Below are positions 46,607 to 55,205 of a stretch of 64,000 bases of DNA, piece by piece. A model generated the notes under the pieces. The model was given only the letters and a program-made list of their open reading frames with translations. It was not told the origin of the DNA and searched no databases. The stretch spans positions 1-64,000 of IMG/VR virus record IMGVR_UViG_3300042377_000625. One strand, 5' to 3'. This DNA comes from a virus. Position numbers and translations under genes: made by a program. The stretch's first letter is position 1, and each line of letters begins with the position of its first letter.

Positions 46607-47317
46607 TCAATTTCTTTCAAATCCTTCTTCATCATGGTGACAGGTTATTGAGTTAATTAAATAACTTTTTAAGTTATTTTTTAATATATGTTCTCTACAT
46701 CTATTCCATAATTCACCATCAGAGGGTAACCCAACAACCCCTGTTTCATCAAATAAATCACGATATTTAAATGGTATTGTATTAAAATTCATACATACTG
46801 AAGAATGGATTAATGTCGCATAACTTGGTAGAAAATTAATATAATGATTTTCGATACCAATTATTTTTGGCATAGTTTTTTCTGGTGACAAGTAAGTTGA
46901 CTTAGTACAAACCCAATCGGCGTTTGTATTTAATAGACATTTATTAATTACTTCTAAATGATTTGGTTCCCATACGTCGTCATGGTCCAAATGACAAATA
47001 TAATAGTTTCCATCGTCTAATGATTTATCAATTCCGTAGTTAACCGCGTTAACACCACCGTAAGACCAAAGAGCATACCCTTTACCATAACGGTCCCTTT
47101 CTTTAGCAAACGGGAGGTTTTCAAAATAGAGTTTATCTTTATCGTAACTTTTACATATGTTAATAAACTCTTCATTATCTTCGTACTTGTCTCCAATAAC
47201 GTAAACTTTAAAATCTTCATGAGTTTGATTAAAAACACAATCTAACGCTCTTTTTAAGTAAAAAGGTGTTGAGTTATCTGTTCTTTGGTATGTTGATATT
47301 ATAATTGATAGTTTCAT
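46607..47317 (-). CDS. Glycosyltransferase, family 2
   Basis: 236 residues with the full GT-A start (MKLSIIISTYQRTDN...FYLKRALDCVFNQTHEDFKVYVIGD) and a HLDHDDVWEPNHLE segment containing the DxD-type metal site. The C-terminal end is HDEEGFERN. A single-domain enzyme of normal size. It is near the acyl- and aminotransferase genes, so it probably builds the same glycan. Confidence 0.85.
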   Translation of the reverse strand: MKLSIIISTYQRTDNSTPFYLKRALDCVFNQTHEDFKVYVIGDKYEDNEEFINICKSYDKDKLYFENLPFAKERDRYGKGYALWSYGGVNAVNYGIDKSLDDGNYYICHLDHDDVWEPNHLEVINKCLLNTNADWVCTKSTYLSPEKTMPKIIGIENHYINFLPSYATLIHSSVCMNFNTIPFKYRDLFDETGVVGLPSDGELWNRCREHILKNNLKSYLINSITCHHDEEGFERN

Positions 47318-47335
47318 GATTATTTAGTTTTTACT

Positions 47336-47704
47336 TTATTTTTTTAAAACTATCGCATTACCATCAATAATTTCTACATCGTCTCTTATTATTTTTGTTT
47401 TTAAAAAATACTTATTATTTTCTTTTTTGTCTAACTCAATCACAATTTCAATCTCATCATTAATGTAACAAGGGTTTTTAAAATTTAAATCTTGTTTTAA
47501 ATATATTGAACCTTCACCAGGGTAATAGGTTGCAATTATCTTAGAAAAAAAGGAAGATAATAACATTCCATGTGCAATTCTTTTTCCAAATATACTATTT
47601 TTGGAATACTCATCATCTAAGTGGATTGGATTTTTATCTCCAGACAGTTCGGAAAAATCCCTCACCATTTTATCTGTTATAGTTATTTTTTCAGAAACTC
47701 GCAT
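47336..47704 (-). CDS. MaoC-like (R)-hydratase
   Basis: 122 residues with the hot-dog fold signature DFSELSGDKNPIHLDDEYSKNSIFGKRIAHGMLLSSFFSKI, including the catalytic Asp and His of (R)-specific enoyl-CoA hydratases (D-x-N-P-x-H). The length is typical. It would form (R)-3-hydroxyacyl-CoA from the enoyl form. It is coupled by a 22-nt overlap to a hexapeptide acyltransferase gene, suggesting that it supplies a hydroxyacyl donor for sugar acylation. This is an inference. Confidence 0.85.
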   Translation of the reverse strand: MRVSEKITITDKMVRDFSELSGDKNPIHLDDEYSKNSIFGKRIAHGMLLSSFFSKIIATYYPGEGSIYLKQDLNFKNPCYINDEIEIVIELDKKENNKYFLKTKIIRDDVEIIDGNAIVLKK

Positions 47705-48240
47705 TCTAAACTGTATAAATTATTTTCTCTATTTTTTATGACCTTAGATGGTATACCAACAACAATTTTAGACTTTTCAACATCTTTAGTCACTAATGAT
47801 AACGAACCAACAGAACTATGGTCATCAATATTAACATTTGGTAATATCACACTCCCCGCACCAACAATAACGTGTTTACCTAACCTAACATCACCTGATA
47901 TAACATTAGTGTATTCTTTACTTACTGTTGGATTTGTTAAAAAATTACCACTATAATCATCAGTTGAACTGTATATTGATACTCTTGATGATAATCCTGA
48001 AAAATCGTCAAGTGTTATTTTACCGTTCCCGATTAAACTACAAAAAACGGCAATGTGAACATAGTTACCTATTTTAATTCCACCTTCACCAGCGCTAATC
48101 ACACAAAAATCATCAATTCTAACATTGTTACCTATCGATATGTTCCGTGGATTGTAAATTGAACATTTGTTTGAAATCAAAACATTTTCCCCAATTGATT
48201 TAAATCCAATTAATTTTAATTCTTCTTTAGTATAAAACAT
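47683..48240 (-). CDS. Left-handed beta-helix acyltransferase
   Basis: 185 residues with hexapeptide repeats across most of the length (ISIGNNVRIDDFCVISAGEGGIKIGNYVHIAVFCSLIG...GDVRLGKHVIVGAGSVILPNVNIDDHSSVGSLSLV). It ends in VVGIPSKVI, the usual tail of sugar O- or N-acyltransferases. The catalytic His is likely in GNYVHIA. The overlapping MaoC gene suggests a hydroxyacyl donor. It is probably N-acylation of an amino sugar made by the DegT-like protein upstream. Confidence 0.85.
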   Translation of the reverse strand: MFYTKEELKLIGFKSIGENVLISNKCSIYNPRNISIGNNVRIDDFCVISAGEGGIKIGNYVHIAVFCSLIGNGKITLDDFSGLSSRVSIYSSTDDYSGNFLTNPTVSKEYTNVISGDVRLGKHVIVGAGSVILPNVNIDDHSSVGSLSLVTKDVEKSKIVVGIPSKVIKNRENNLYSLECEFLKK

Positions 48241-48327
48241 AGTTATTTTAATTAATTTTTATAGACAGTAAAGAAAGATTATTACTCACTTTCCTTCCAA
48301 ACTCACCTGTACCTATTCTCGATTTTT

Positions 48328-48945
48328 TTATTTTATTTTTTTAATTATTTTACGGTAATTTGAATGTAATTCGGTAATATAGTCAGAAAAGGTTAACATA
48401 AAATAGTCTACAGATTCTTTCGGTCTTAAGTTTGTTGGCCGACTCATTTCCCATAAGTAATCGTCAAAAATAATAATACCATTATCATTTAATAATTCCC
48501 ATGACATAATCGCATCCATCATAACATATGGTGCGGTATGATTACCGTCAATAAAAATTATATCGTACATTTTTCCTTCAGTAATTAAAAATGGTAAGAC
48601 TTTATTTGAAAGACCTTCCCTAACGATTACCTTATTGGCGTTTGTACTTTCATTAATATTATGTAAAAACATTTCTTTAGTTTTTCTTTCACTTAATAAC
48701 CATTCAGCGTTATCTTTAAAGTAAGAATTTAAACTATTATTATCTTGACTAAAATTAGTCCATGGGTCGACACAAGTTATCGTTGATTTGTCGTTTTGTA
48801 AAATATTATCTAAAAACCAAATAGTGGATTTACCCTCAAAACAACCTATCTCAAGGATATGAATTTCTTTTGTTGGGTCTAAATTATTTAATACGGATAA
48901 CCCATCGTTGGTAAACCATTCTTCTGTAAATTTGTAATTTTTCAT
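48328..48945 (-). CDS. Class I SAM-dependent methyltransferase
   Basis: 205 residues. ILEIGCFEGKSTIWFLD is SAM motif I, TITCVDPW is motif II, and MYDIIFIDGNHTAPYVMMDAIMSWELLNDNGIIIFDDYL matches the Methyltransf_24/cephalosporin hydroxylase-like group. It probably methylates a sugar or aglycone in the glycan pathway. It overlaps the next gene by 4 nt (ATGA type). An 87-nt gap without visible signals separates it from the acyltransferase. Confidence 0.85.
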   Translation of the reverse strand: MKNYKFTEEWFTNDGLSVLNNLDPTKEIHILEIGCFEGKSTIWFLDNILQNDKSTITCVDPWTNFSQDNNSLNSYFKDNAEWLLSERKTKEMFLHNINESTNANKVIVREGLSNKVLPFLITEGKMYDIIFIDGNHTAPYVMMDAIMSWELLNDNGIIIFDDYLWEMSRPTNLRPKESVDYFMLTFSDYITELHSNYRKIIKKIK

Positions 48946-49571
48946 TGTTGATATATTTTAAAATTTGATAAATCTGGATAAGGTAATTCTAAATCCTCAT
49001 TATGTTTTGGAGTCCCATCCATATTATAGAACTGATTCATTAATAAATAACCTCTCGCGGCTAATTCGGGCATCATATAAAAATTCCAACCTAACATATC
49101 AAAATGGTCGTCATGGTATGAACATTCTCTTCTCCCACTATATCTTGCTCGTTTGAACCAAAGATACGCATCATAGTCGTCTGTTAAAATTGCACCACCC
49201 TTAGACAGTTTAAAGTGTTTGTATGGTCCTGTGAATGAGATACACATATGAGTGTTAGGTATGTACATATTACTAGTAAACCTAAGTGCCGAATCCCAAA
49301 CTTTTGTTGGGGACAACTGGTACGCACCTTTTATAGTTTTACCCTCAACAGGGGTAAATTTAACCTTACCTCCCGCATGAATAATCTCACATGGTACCGA
49401 TGGGTATGTTCTGGATGGAATCTCAATTTCCATACCTTTAATATTCTCATACATTAGTGATAAGAATAATGCGTTACTTTGATTATCCACTGTTACAACG
49501 TACTTCGCACCTGTATATTCGGATAGTTTAGTTTCAAAATTTTCTGTTATTTGGTAAATTCCTTGTGCCAT
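48942..49571 (-). CDS. DegT/DnrJ/EryC1-type PLP protein, short form
   Basis: 209 residues. The first part has the aminotransferase start (ITENFETKLSEYTGAKYVVTVDNQSNALFLSLMYENIKGMEIEIPSRTYPSVPCEIIHAGGKVKFTPVE), and SFTGPYKHFKLSKGGAILTDD covers the PLP-lysine segment (SFxxxKxxxxGxGG). It ends about 150 residues before the usual end of the family (about 370), so the C-terminal small domain is missing. Either it is a minimal enzyme or a non-catalytic relative. It would place an amino group on a nucleotide sugar. Overlaps the neighbour by one base. Confidence 0.75.
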   Translation of the reverse strand: MAQGIYQITENFETKLSEYTGAKYVVTVDNQSNALFLSLMYENIKGMEIEIPSRTYPSVPCEIIHAGGKVKFTPVEGKTIKGAYQLSPTKVWDSALRFTSNMYIPNTHMCISFTGPYKHFKLSKGGAILTDDYDAYLWFKRARYSGRRECSYHDDHFDMLGWNFYMMPELAARGYLLMNQFYNMDGTPKHNEDLELPYPDLSNFKIYQQ

Positions 49572-51070
49572 TAGTTTAATTTAAATATAAAAGGTTTAAT
49601 ATTGTTTTCGTTTTTAATCATAAAAGGATAAAAAGTGTTAATGTAATCTTGACGGTAATTATCATCATTATCTCCTCTGGTTTGACTCTCATAGTGATAA
49701 GCAACTAAATTACCGTCATAATAATTATTTAGACCTAATGAAAGACATTTGATGTTTAATTCCGCATCCTCTAAACAAGTTTGATAATTTTCGTTAAAAT
49801 AACCACACTTTTCAAATATGGTTTTATTAATCATTAATAGAGCTGCAGTAGACCCCAATACTTTTTTTATTGATGGTGTATAAGTATAATATCCTTTTAA
49901 TCCCGAATGTGTTAATTGTATTATATTGTTATGAATATAAATTACCATACCATCATGTTGTACGGTATTATCTAAATAATGTAGACGACAACCGACAGTA
50001 CCAACTTTTGGAGTTGTTTTGAATATTTTTAACATACCATAAATAACGTTGTTTAATAATTTAATATCATTATTACAAAATAACAAATATTCGTGAGTGT
50101 TATTTAGATGGTTTTTAACCACATCATTATTAATTTTTGCAAAATTATAATAATCATATTCAATTAATTTAATATTATTATAATCAGAAATAAATGATTT
50201 AAGTTTTTCTTTATTTTCATCAGTTGACCCAGTGTCGGCGATAAAAATGTCAAATAAATTAGGGTTACAATGTTCGTAAAAAGATAGAATACATTCACTT
50301 ATTAATTCGAACTTATCTTTTGTTGGTATAATTACCGAAACTTTACCAATATTTTTAGTTGGTTTTTCGTTTATTTTAGGAACGTAAATACTGTTTGGTT
50401 TTAAGTCTAATGGCAATTTAGACGAGAACTTCTCTAAAAATTTAGTTTTACTTTCAAAAAATTCCTCATTTGGTCGTCCAACTGATTGGTGGGTAATATC
50501 AAAAGAAAATGTAACCCCAATTTTTACCCCGTCTAAATAATTACTTAAACAGAATGGGTGGTCATAAAAATGAAACTTACCAATAGTCTCATTAAAATTA
50601 TGTTTTATTTTTGTTTTATCGAATGAAATGAATAAACCATCAATAGTCACTACTGGTGTTAATTCATCTAATTTTGCGGAATACTTATTAACCCATTTTT
50701 TACGACCCTCAGGTTGGTGATATACATGACCAACCATTGTTTGAGCCATTCGTTCCCAATAGACTCCTGATTCAGGAAAATATGTTGACCCTGCCTTCCC
50801 AATGATTCCGTAATCAGGGTTATTTTCGAAATCTTTAAATAATTTCTTACCCCAATTATTTTCTAATTTGATGTCGTTATGACAACAAACCACAATATCA
50901 TAAATTGATTGTGATATACCTTTGTTATATACCTCAGCCAAACTGTATTGATTATTGTTCTGAAACTCTAAAATCTGAACATGTTTTAATCCAACAGTTT
51001 GTAACAAATGTTGTTTAAATTTGTTATTATAAGTTTCGTCTTTATGGGTTGAATAAATTATTGTTATCAT
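49571..51070 (-). CDS. Two-domain glycosyltransferase
   Basis: 499 residues. The first half (ITIIYSTHKDETYNNKFKQHLLQTVGLKHVQILEF...DIVVCCHNDIKLENNWG) is a GT-A-like domain. The second half (KVSVIIPTKDKFELISECILSFYEHCNPNLFDIFIADTGSTDENKEKL...YLLFCNNDIKLLNNVIYGML...VGCRLHYLDNTVQHDG) is a canonical GT2 rhamnosyltransferase-like domain with a DNDxxL-type site (NNDIKL). The two halves may add two sugars in sequence. Confidence 0.85.
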   Translation of the reverse strand: MITIIYSTHKDETYNNKFKQHLLQTVGLKHVQILEFQNNNQYSLAEVYNKGISQSIYDIVVCCHNDIKLENNWGKKLFKDFENNPDYGIIGKAGSTYFPESGVYWERMAQTMVGHVYHQPEGRKKWVNKYSAKLDELTPVVTIDGLFISFDKTKIKHNFNETIGKFHFYDHPFCLSNYLDGVKIGVTFSFDITHQSVGRPNEEFFESKTKFLEKFSSKLPLDLKPNSIYVPKINEKPTKNIGKVSVIIPTKDKFELISECILSFYEHCNPNLFDIFIADTGSTDENKEKLKSFISDYNNIKLIEYDYYNFAKINNDVVKNHLNNTHEYLLFCNNDIKLLNNVIYGMLKIFKTTPKVGTVGCRLHYLDNTVQHDGMVIYIHNNIIQLTHSGLKGYYTYTPSIKKVLGSTAALLMINKTIFEKCGYFNENYQTCLEDAELNIKCLSLGLNNYYDGNLVAYHYESQTRGDNDDNYRQDYINTFYPFMIKNENNIKPFIFKLN

Positions 51071-51071
51071 A

Positions 51072-51674
51072 TTAAATTCCTGTTGAACCGAATCCGTTAC
51101 TATTACGGTCTTTTTTTGTTACTTCATTTCTCTCATCCAAATAAACCCAACCACCATTAACTACGGGACATAAAACTGCTTGAGCAACTTTCATACCTTT
51201 AGTAATTGTAAAAGGTTCTTTATTTGTATTAAATATAATTACTTTTACTTCACCTGTATATCCATTATCTACCGTTCCTGGAGAGTTTAAACACATTAAA
51301 CCTTGATTAATGGCTAACCCACTTTTAGACCTAACTTGAATTTCATATCCATCTTTAATGTCAAATGATAATCCTGTCGGAACTAAACCTCTACCAAGTC
51401 CCTCAATTGTAATATCTTCAACTGAGTATAAATCAAATCCAGAATCACTTGGGTAGTTATAACTTGGGGTTACGGCATCAAGATGTAGTTTATTAAAACC
51501 TAATTCTAACTGAGCTTTATAGTTTTTCATATCAACTTCTAATTGTTTAACATCAACACCAAACTCCTCAAGGATTTGATTATAATCAATATCATTGTTT
51601 TCTGACATTGATAGTATTGATTTTAGCTCTTCGGCTTTTTTCTTTAAAAAATCTAAATCTATTTCTTCTGACAT
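51072..51674 (-). CDS. dut: dUTP diphosphatase
   Basis: 200 residues. The C-terminal 140 carry all five trimeric dUTPase motifs: SDSGFDLYS, RSKSGLA, GTVDNGYTGEV, KVAQAVLCPV and RNSNGFGSTG. The N-terminal 55 residues are an acidic helical extension (LDFLKKKAEELKSILSMSENNDIDYNQILEEFG) not found in the minimal enzyme. It removes dUTP and supplies dUMP for dTMP synthesis. Sits between glycan and nucleic-acid genes in one operon. Confidence 0.93.
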   Translation of the reverse strand: MSEEIDLDFLKKKAEELKSILSMSENNDIDYNQILEEFGVDVKQLEVDMKNYKAQLELGFNKLHLDAVTPSYNYPSDSGFDLYSVEDITIEGLGRGLVPTGLSFDIKDGYEIQVRSKSGLAINQGLMCLNSPGTVDNGYTGEVKVIIFNTNKEPFTITKGMKVAQAVLCPVVNGGWVYLDERNEVTKKDRNSNGFGSTGI

Positions 51675-52393
51675 TATTTAAGTTCTTTTAATTTTTTTAT
51701 CACCTCAATTAATACGTTAACGTCTCGTTCACAGTATTCTGAGATTTCTTTTAATTTACCATGGTTCCAATATGAATTATGTACTTTATCTCCTGTGATT
51801 TCACCTTCTTTTGGTGATGGAATCTCCATTGAGGTACACATTAAATCTAATGAACCAATCGCCGTATAAGCACCATATTGCCAAATTTCTTTAGTGTCGA
51901 TGGCTTTAATTTCCCATGGTTTTGTATCGTATGACGGTAAAATTGATGGTGGAAGTAATCCATTAATAATCATTCTTTTAGCCATCATTGGAATATCAAA
52001 ATTCTTTAGATTATGCCCACACAGAAAGAAATCCAATCTTCCACAACGGTCCAATAATTTCTGACAATCACGTAATAATTGTTCCTCATCATCACCAGAA
52101 AACGTTTGTTTTTTAACTTCACCATTATCCATAACAAAGGCAACACTAACACATACAATCTTTGCAAATTCGGGTACCAGCGCGGTTCTTGTTGAGAATA
52201 TAATATTTTTTCTTTCATCTTCGTTTTCCCCTTTAATTGCGTCTTCAGGGAATCGTTTTAAAAACCAATCGAAATACTTATCGAATTGATGTGCAATTTC
52301 AGGACGTTTTTCAACACAAGTATCGAAGTCTTTTTCAATCCCAACTGTTTCTATATCAAGAAACAAAATTTTAGTAATAGGTATTTTAATCAT
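51674..52393 (-). CDS. DnaQ-like 3'-5' exonuclease
   Basis: 239 residues. KILFLDIETVG is Exo I (D-x-E), FLCGHNLKNFDIPMMAKRM is Exo II and SEYCERDVNVLIEV is Exo III (YxxxD), so the catalytic acidic residues are complete. The overall pattern matches the family known as predicted 3'-5' exonuclease related to polysaccharide-region genes. It acts on nucleic acids. It shares bases with both neighbours and may work in repair or nucleotide scavenging. Confidence 0.85.
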   Translation of the reverse strand: MIKIPITKILFLDIETVGIEKDFDTCVEKRPEIAHQFDKYFDWFLKRFPEDAIKGENEDERKNIIFSTRTALVPEFAKIVCVSVAFVMDNGEVKKQTFSGDDEEQLLRDCQKLLDRCGRLDFFLCGHNLKNFDIPMMAKRMIINGLLPPSILPSYDTKPWEIKAIDTKEIWQYGAYTAIGSLDLMCTSMEIPSPKEGEITGDKVHNSYWNHGKLKEISEYCERDVNVLIEVIKKLKELK

Positions 52394-52844
52394 TTGTCTC
52401 TAAATTTTTTAAAATTTCAGGGTTTTGTTTCAATGTTTGTATTGTGATTAAATCTTTGATTTTAGTTGTTGACCAATTGTGAGACCTTGTGGTGTAAACT
52501 ACCTCAATTGGTAGATGGTCTCCAGTAAACCTCTTACCAATATAATCGTCACCTAAAATTCTAACATCAGGTTTATAAAACTCAATAAGTTTTATTAAAT
52601 CCTCTTCAGTTTGATATGTCACAACTTCATCAACATACTTTATTGACATTAAAGTTTTATATCTTTCATATAATGGAACGACTGGTTTATACTTTGTAAA
52701 TCTTGTCTCAGACGGGTCTCTTTGTAAAAAGACCATAAAGTAATCACACTTTTCTTTTGCCGCTTCAAAAGTGTAAATATAACCTGGGTGTAATAAATCA
52801 AAATTACCTGCGGTGAACCCAACTTTACCTTTTTTATTATACAT
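52386..52844 (-). CDS. Cytidylyltransferase-like protein (TagD-type)
   Basis: 152 residues. GFTAGNFDLLHPGYIYTFEAAKEKCDYFMV matches the nucleotidyltransferase start of glycerol-3-phosphate cytidylyltransferases, but the signature HxGH reads HPGY. The second His, which contacts the phosphate, is therefore Tyr. RILGDDYIGKRFTG and RSHNWSTTKIKDL (usual RTxGISTTxI) complete the fold. It may activate a sugar or polyol phosphate as CDP-donor, possibly with reduced or altered activity. Confidence 0.78.
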   Translation of the reverse strand: MYNKKGKVGFTAGNFDLLHPGYIYTFEAAKEKCDYFMVFLQRDPSETRFTKYKPVVPLYERYKTLMSIKYVDEVVTYQTEEDLIKLIEFYKPDVRILGDDYIGKRFTGDHLPIEVVYTTRSHNWSTTKIKDLITIQTLKQNPEILKNLETND

Positions 52845-52845
52845 A

Positions 52846-54066
52846 TTATTTAATTAATGATTTATAAAATTCTGCTCTATTTTTTGTTACGGTATTTAAA
52901 TCGTATTTGTCTTTAACCGTTTCATATAATCTTTCTCCCATATCTGTAATCAAATTAGGGTTTTGAACTAACTTTTTGATGTGTTTCGACCAATCACTAT
53001 GATTTCTTTGCTCACCGACTAATAAAGCATTACCATCAACAAAGTTACCATTCTTCATACAATGTTTCAAGTCGATTGTATATGGACCTATTTCAGACGC
53101 GATTAACGCTTTCTTATAAAATCCTGCTTCAATAACTTTTAACTGAGATTTCATTCTATTAAAGACGTGATTTTTGATTGGAGCTAATGAAATATCAAAT
53201 TTAGAATAATTCATTGCATATGTGGTAACAGGTTTTGTCCAAACTCTAAGATAAGGTAATTCTTTATTTGAAACATAATCTTGTTCTTTATATTCCATTA
53301 AGAATTTTTTATAATCCTCATCAACTAAATTATAATTGTTTGTAAAAATCTCTTCATATTTTGCCCACACAGTTTCGTGAGGTAAAATGTCTCTACGTTT
53401 TTGTTCCCCCGTTTGTGGATTAATCTCAGTAACAGTACCACGAGTATCAAACCCACAAATAACATATTGAATTTTGTCATTAATGTCCTTACCATTTCTT
53501 TGAGTGAACCCTTGTAGTAACATTAAATCATGTAAGTGAGATGAGCCACCTAACCACCCAACTCTAATTCTATCTGATTCAACGGTTGGTTGATTGAATT
53601 GAGGTTCTTTTGGGTTAATTGCATTGGGGAATACAACAACATTTTTATTAAACCTTCTAATTTCATTTGCAAAAATATCTGTTGTTGTTGTAACATAATC
53701 AGCTTCTTTTAAGTTTGCAACAATTTTTTCGTTAATTTTTTGTTGAACAATTATTTGATGAATAGGATGTTCTTTTGTTGGTAACCAATAATCATCAATG
53801 TCAACAATAACGATAATTCCTAGTGATTTTAACTTTCTAATGATTAGTGGAGTATTGTCGTAATTACTACCAATATTTCTATGTACGTGAACGATTTGAT
53901 ATTTTTTCCAATAATTTGGGTCATTGATTTTTGGTTCGTAGTCAATGTCTAAATGGAAGTCGTCAGGATATAAATTTTGTAAATGTACGTGAGGGTCGAT
54001 AGAACGAAATTTCCCAACACCACTTTTATCACTTGGTAGTACTAAAACATTAATTTTTTCTTTCAT
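52846..54066 (-). CDS. Glycosyltransferase, GT4-like
   Basis: 406 residues. Features of a GT-B enzyme: INVLVLPSDKSGVGKFRSIDPHVHL (N-terminal), YQIVHVHRNIG, DYVTTTTDIFANEIRRFNKNVVVFPNAI, RVGWLGGSSHLHDL and a C-terminal QLKVIEAGFYKKALIASEIGPYTIDL with the donor-site Glu. It lies first on the - strand glycan cluster (farthest upstream), just after a terminator of the preceding unit. Confidence 0.82.
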   Translation of the reverse strand: MKEKINVLVLPSDKSGVGKFRSIDPHVHLQNLYPDDFHLDIDYEPKINDPNYWKKYQIVHVHRNIGSNYDNTPLIIRKLKSLGIIVIVDIDDYWLPTKEHPIHQIIVQQKINEKIVANLKEADYVTTTTDIFANEIRRFNKNVVVFPNAINPKEPQFNQPTVESDRIRVGWLGGSSHLHDLMLLQGFTQRNGKDINDKIQYVICGFDTRGTVTEINPQTGEQKRRDILPHETVWAKYEEIFTNNYNLVDEDYKKFLMEYKEQDYVSNKELPYLRVWTKPVTTYAMNYSKFDISLAPIKNHVFNRMKSQLKVIEAGFYKKALIASEIGPYTIDLKHCMKNGNFVDGNALLVGEQRNHSDWSKHIKKLVQNPNLITDMGERLYETVKDKYDLNTVTKNRAEFYKSLIK

Positions 54067-54126
54067 AATATAAAATTGTCTTAGAAAATATAATAAGAAA
54101 ATAATAGAATATCAACCTTATAAAAT

Positions 54127-54157
54127 AAAAAACCCCCACATAGTTATGAGGGGGGTT
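54127..54157 (-). terminator. Terminator between virion-type and glycan operons
   Basis: AAAACCCCC and GGGGGGTTTT pair around CACATAGTTATGA; the - strand has a T tract beyond. Confidence 0.8.
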
Positions 54158-54178
54158 TTCTTTAGAGTAAACTTGTTT

Positions 54179-54763
54179 TTAAGATATTTTTTTTATCTTA
54201 GTAACCTTACCTTCAAATATATGCTTACCTACCTTAAAAGAAAATACTTCATTTGATTTTTGGGTTGATTCGGCGATTAATCCATTTTCTAATAAAACCT
54301 CTTCAACAACTTCTCTTAACAATTCTTTTAAACTTGACAAATCTTGAGTCGGTATTGATTGTTCGGTAACTCTTTTTGGTTGAGGTCCTCTTGGAGTTCC
54401 TTTAGCGTCAACATTCATCAATCTTGCGGCTTTATCAATCAAATCATTAGATAATGAAGGTCCTGCCATTGAGTTTGGTTGATTGATTGGATGTTCTATC
54501 ATTAACCTTTTAATCTCATCAGGTAATTTAGATGACATAACCCTATCTTTGGTTATTGGTTGTTGTGTTGAAGGAACTGATTGAGTTACAGATTCCTGCA
54601 TAAATTCTTGTGGTAAGTTATACTTGGCTTGTGGGGCTTCGTAATCCTGAACCATTGGACTTGTCATATTTAAATTATTACCCGCTCTTGGGGTATTATT
54701 ATGTTTATCCATAATAGCCTTAGATACCATTAATTTTTGTATTAAGTCGTTTTCGTTTGTCAT
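54179..54763 (-). CDS. Virion-region protein, unknown
   Basis: 194 residues. Disordered, Pro/Gln/Ser/Met-rich N-terminal two thirds (AKYNLPQEFMQESVTQSVPSTQQPITKDR). Then a helix SSLKELLREVVEEVLLENGLIAE-S with L-x-E sites, and a small beta segment FSFKVGKHIFEGKVTKIKK at the end. The helix-plus-LLE form resembles the leaders of the head proteins but is internal here. Last gene of its unit, before a terminator. Confidence 0.55.
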   Translation of the reverse strand: MTNENDLIQKLMVSKAIMDKHNNTPRAGNNLNMTSPMVQDYEAPQAKYNLPQEFMQESVTQSVPSTQQPITKDRVMSSKLPDEIKRLMIEHPINQPNSMAGPSLSNDLIDKAARLMNVDAKGTPRGPQPKRVTEQSIPTQDLSSLKELLREVVEEVLLENGLIAESTQKSNEVFSFKVGKHIFEGKVTKIKKIS

Positions 54764-54770
54764 ATCTTAA

Positions 54771-55205
54771 TTATTGTATTGGTTCCGTTGGTTCCGTTGG
54801 TTCCGTTGGTTCCGTTGGTTGTTGATTAAACACTGCGTTAATAATAACTCTATTCATACTTTTGTCCCCTGATGGATTATATCCTGGTTTAGATGAATCA
54901 AAATTTTCTCCCGTTGGTTTAAATGATAATATTTTATCAACTCTGAATAATCTCCACCCAGGTAAAGGTTGTTCGCCTTTATACGCGGTATGAGAAGACC
55001 CTTCATTATCCCAAGCTCTTAAAACAGGATTATCTGACTTACTATACCCAAGACAAACAGGTTCGATTTCTCTTAACCCTCTACCACCTGGCTCATCACC
55101 ATCATAGTAAATTACTATCTTATTTCTTTTTTTTATAGCATCAACGATTGAGTCAATCGACGCTACTTCTAAAATAAGAGATTTAACTGTGTTGTAAAGT
55201 TTCAT
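54771..55205 (-). CDS. WYL-like small protein with capsid-type leader
   Basis: 144 residues. It begins MKLYNTVKSLILE-VASIDS, a leader ending in L-x-E. The body (NKIVIYYDGDEPGGRGLREIEPVCLGYSKSDNPVLRAWDNEG...PGWRLFRVDKILSFKPTG) follows a WYL-like fold (R-x-IEP...LRAW...FRVDRI). Four Thr-Glu-Pro repeats end it. WYL domains bind nucleic-acid or small ligands in regulators. With a leader and a virion-type neighbourhood, this could be a delivered protein. Speculative. Confidence 0.6.
   Translation of the reverse strand: MKLYNTVKSLILEVASIDSIVDAIKKRNKIVIYYDGDEPGGRGLREIEPVCLGYSKSDNPVLRAWDNEGSSHTAYKGEQPLPGWRLFRVDKILSFKPTGENFDSSKPGYNPSGDKSMNRVIINAVFNQQPTEPTEPTEPTEPIQ
54781..54820 (-). repeat. 9-bp tandem repeat encoding Thr-Glu-Pro
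   Basis: GGTTCCGTT (as read on the + strand) repeats four times with no change. Confidence 0.9.
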
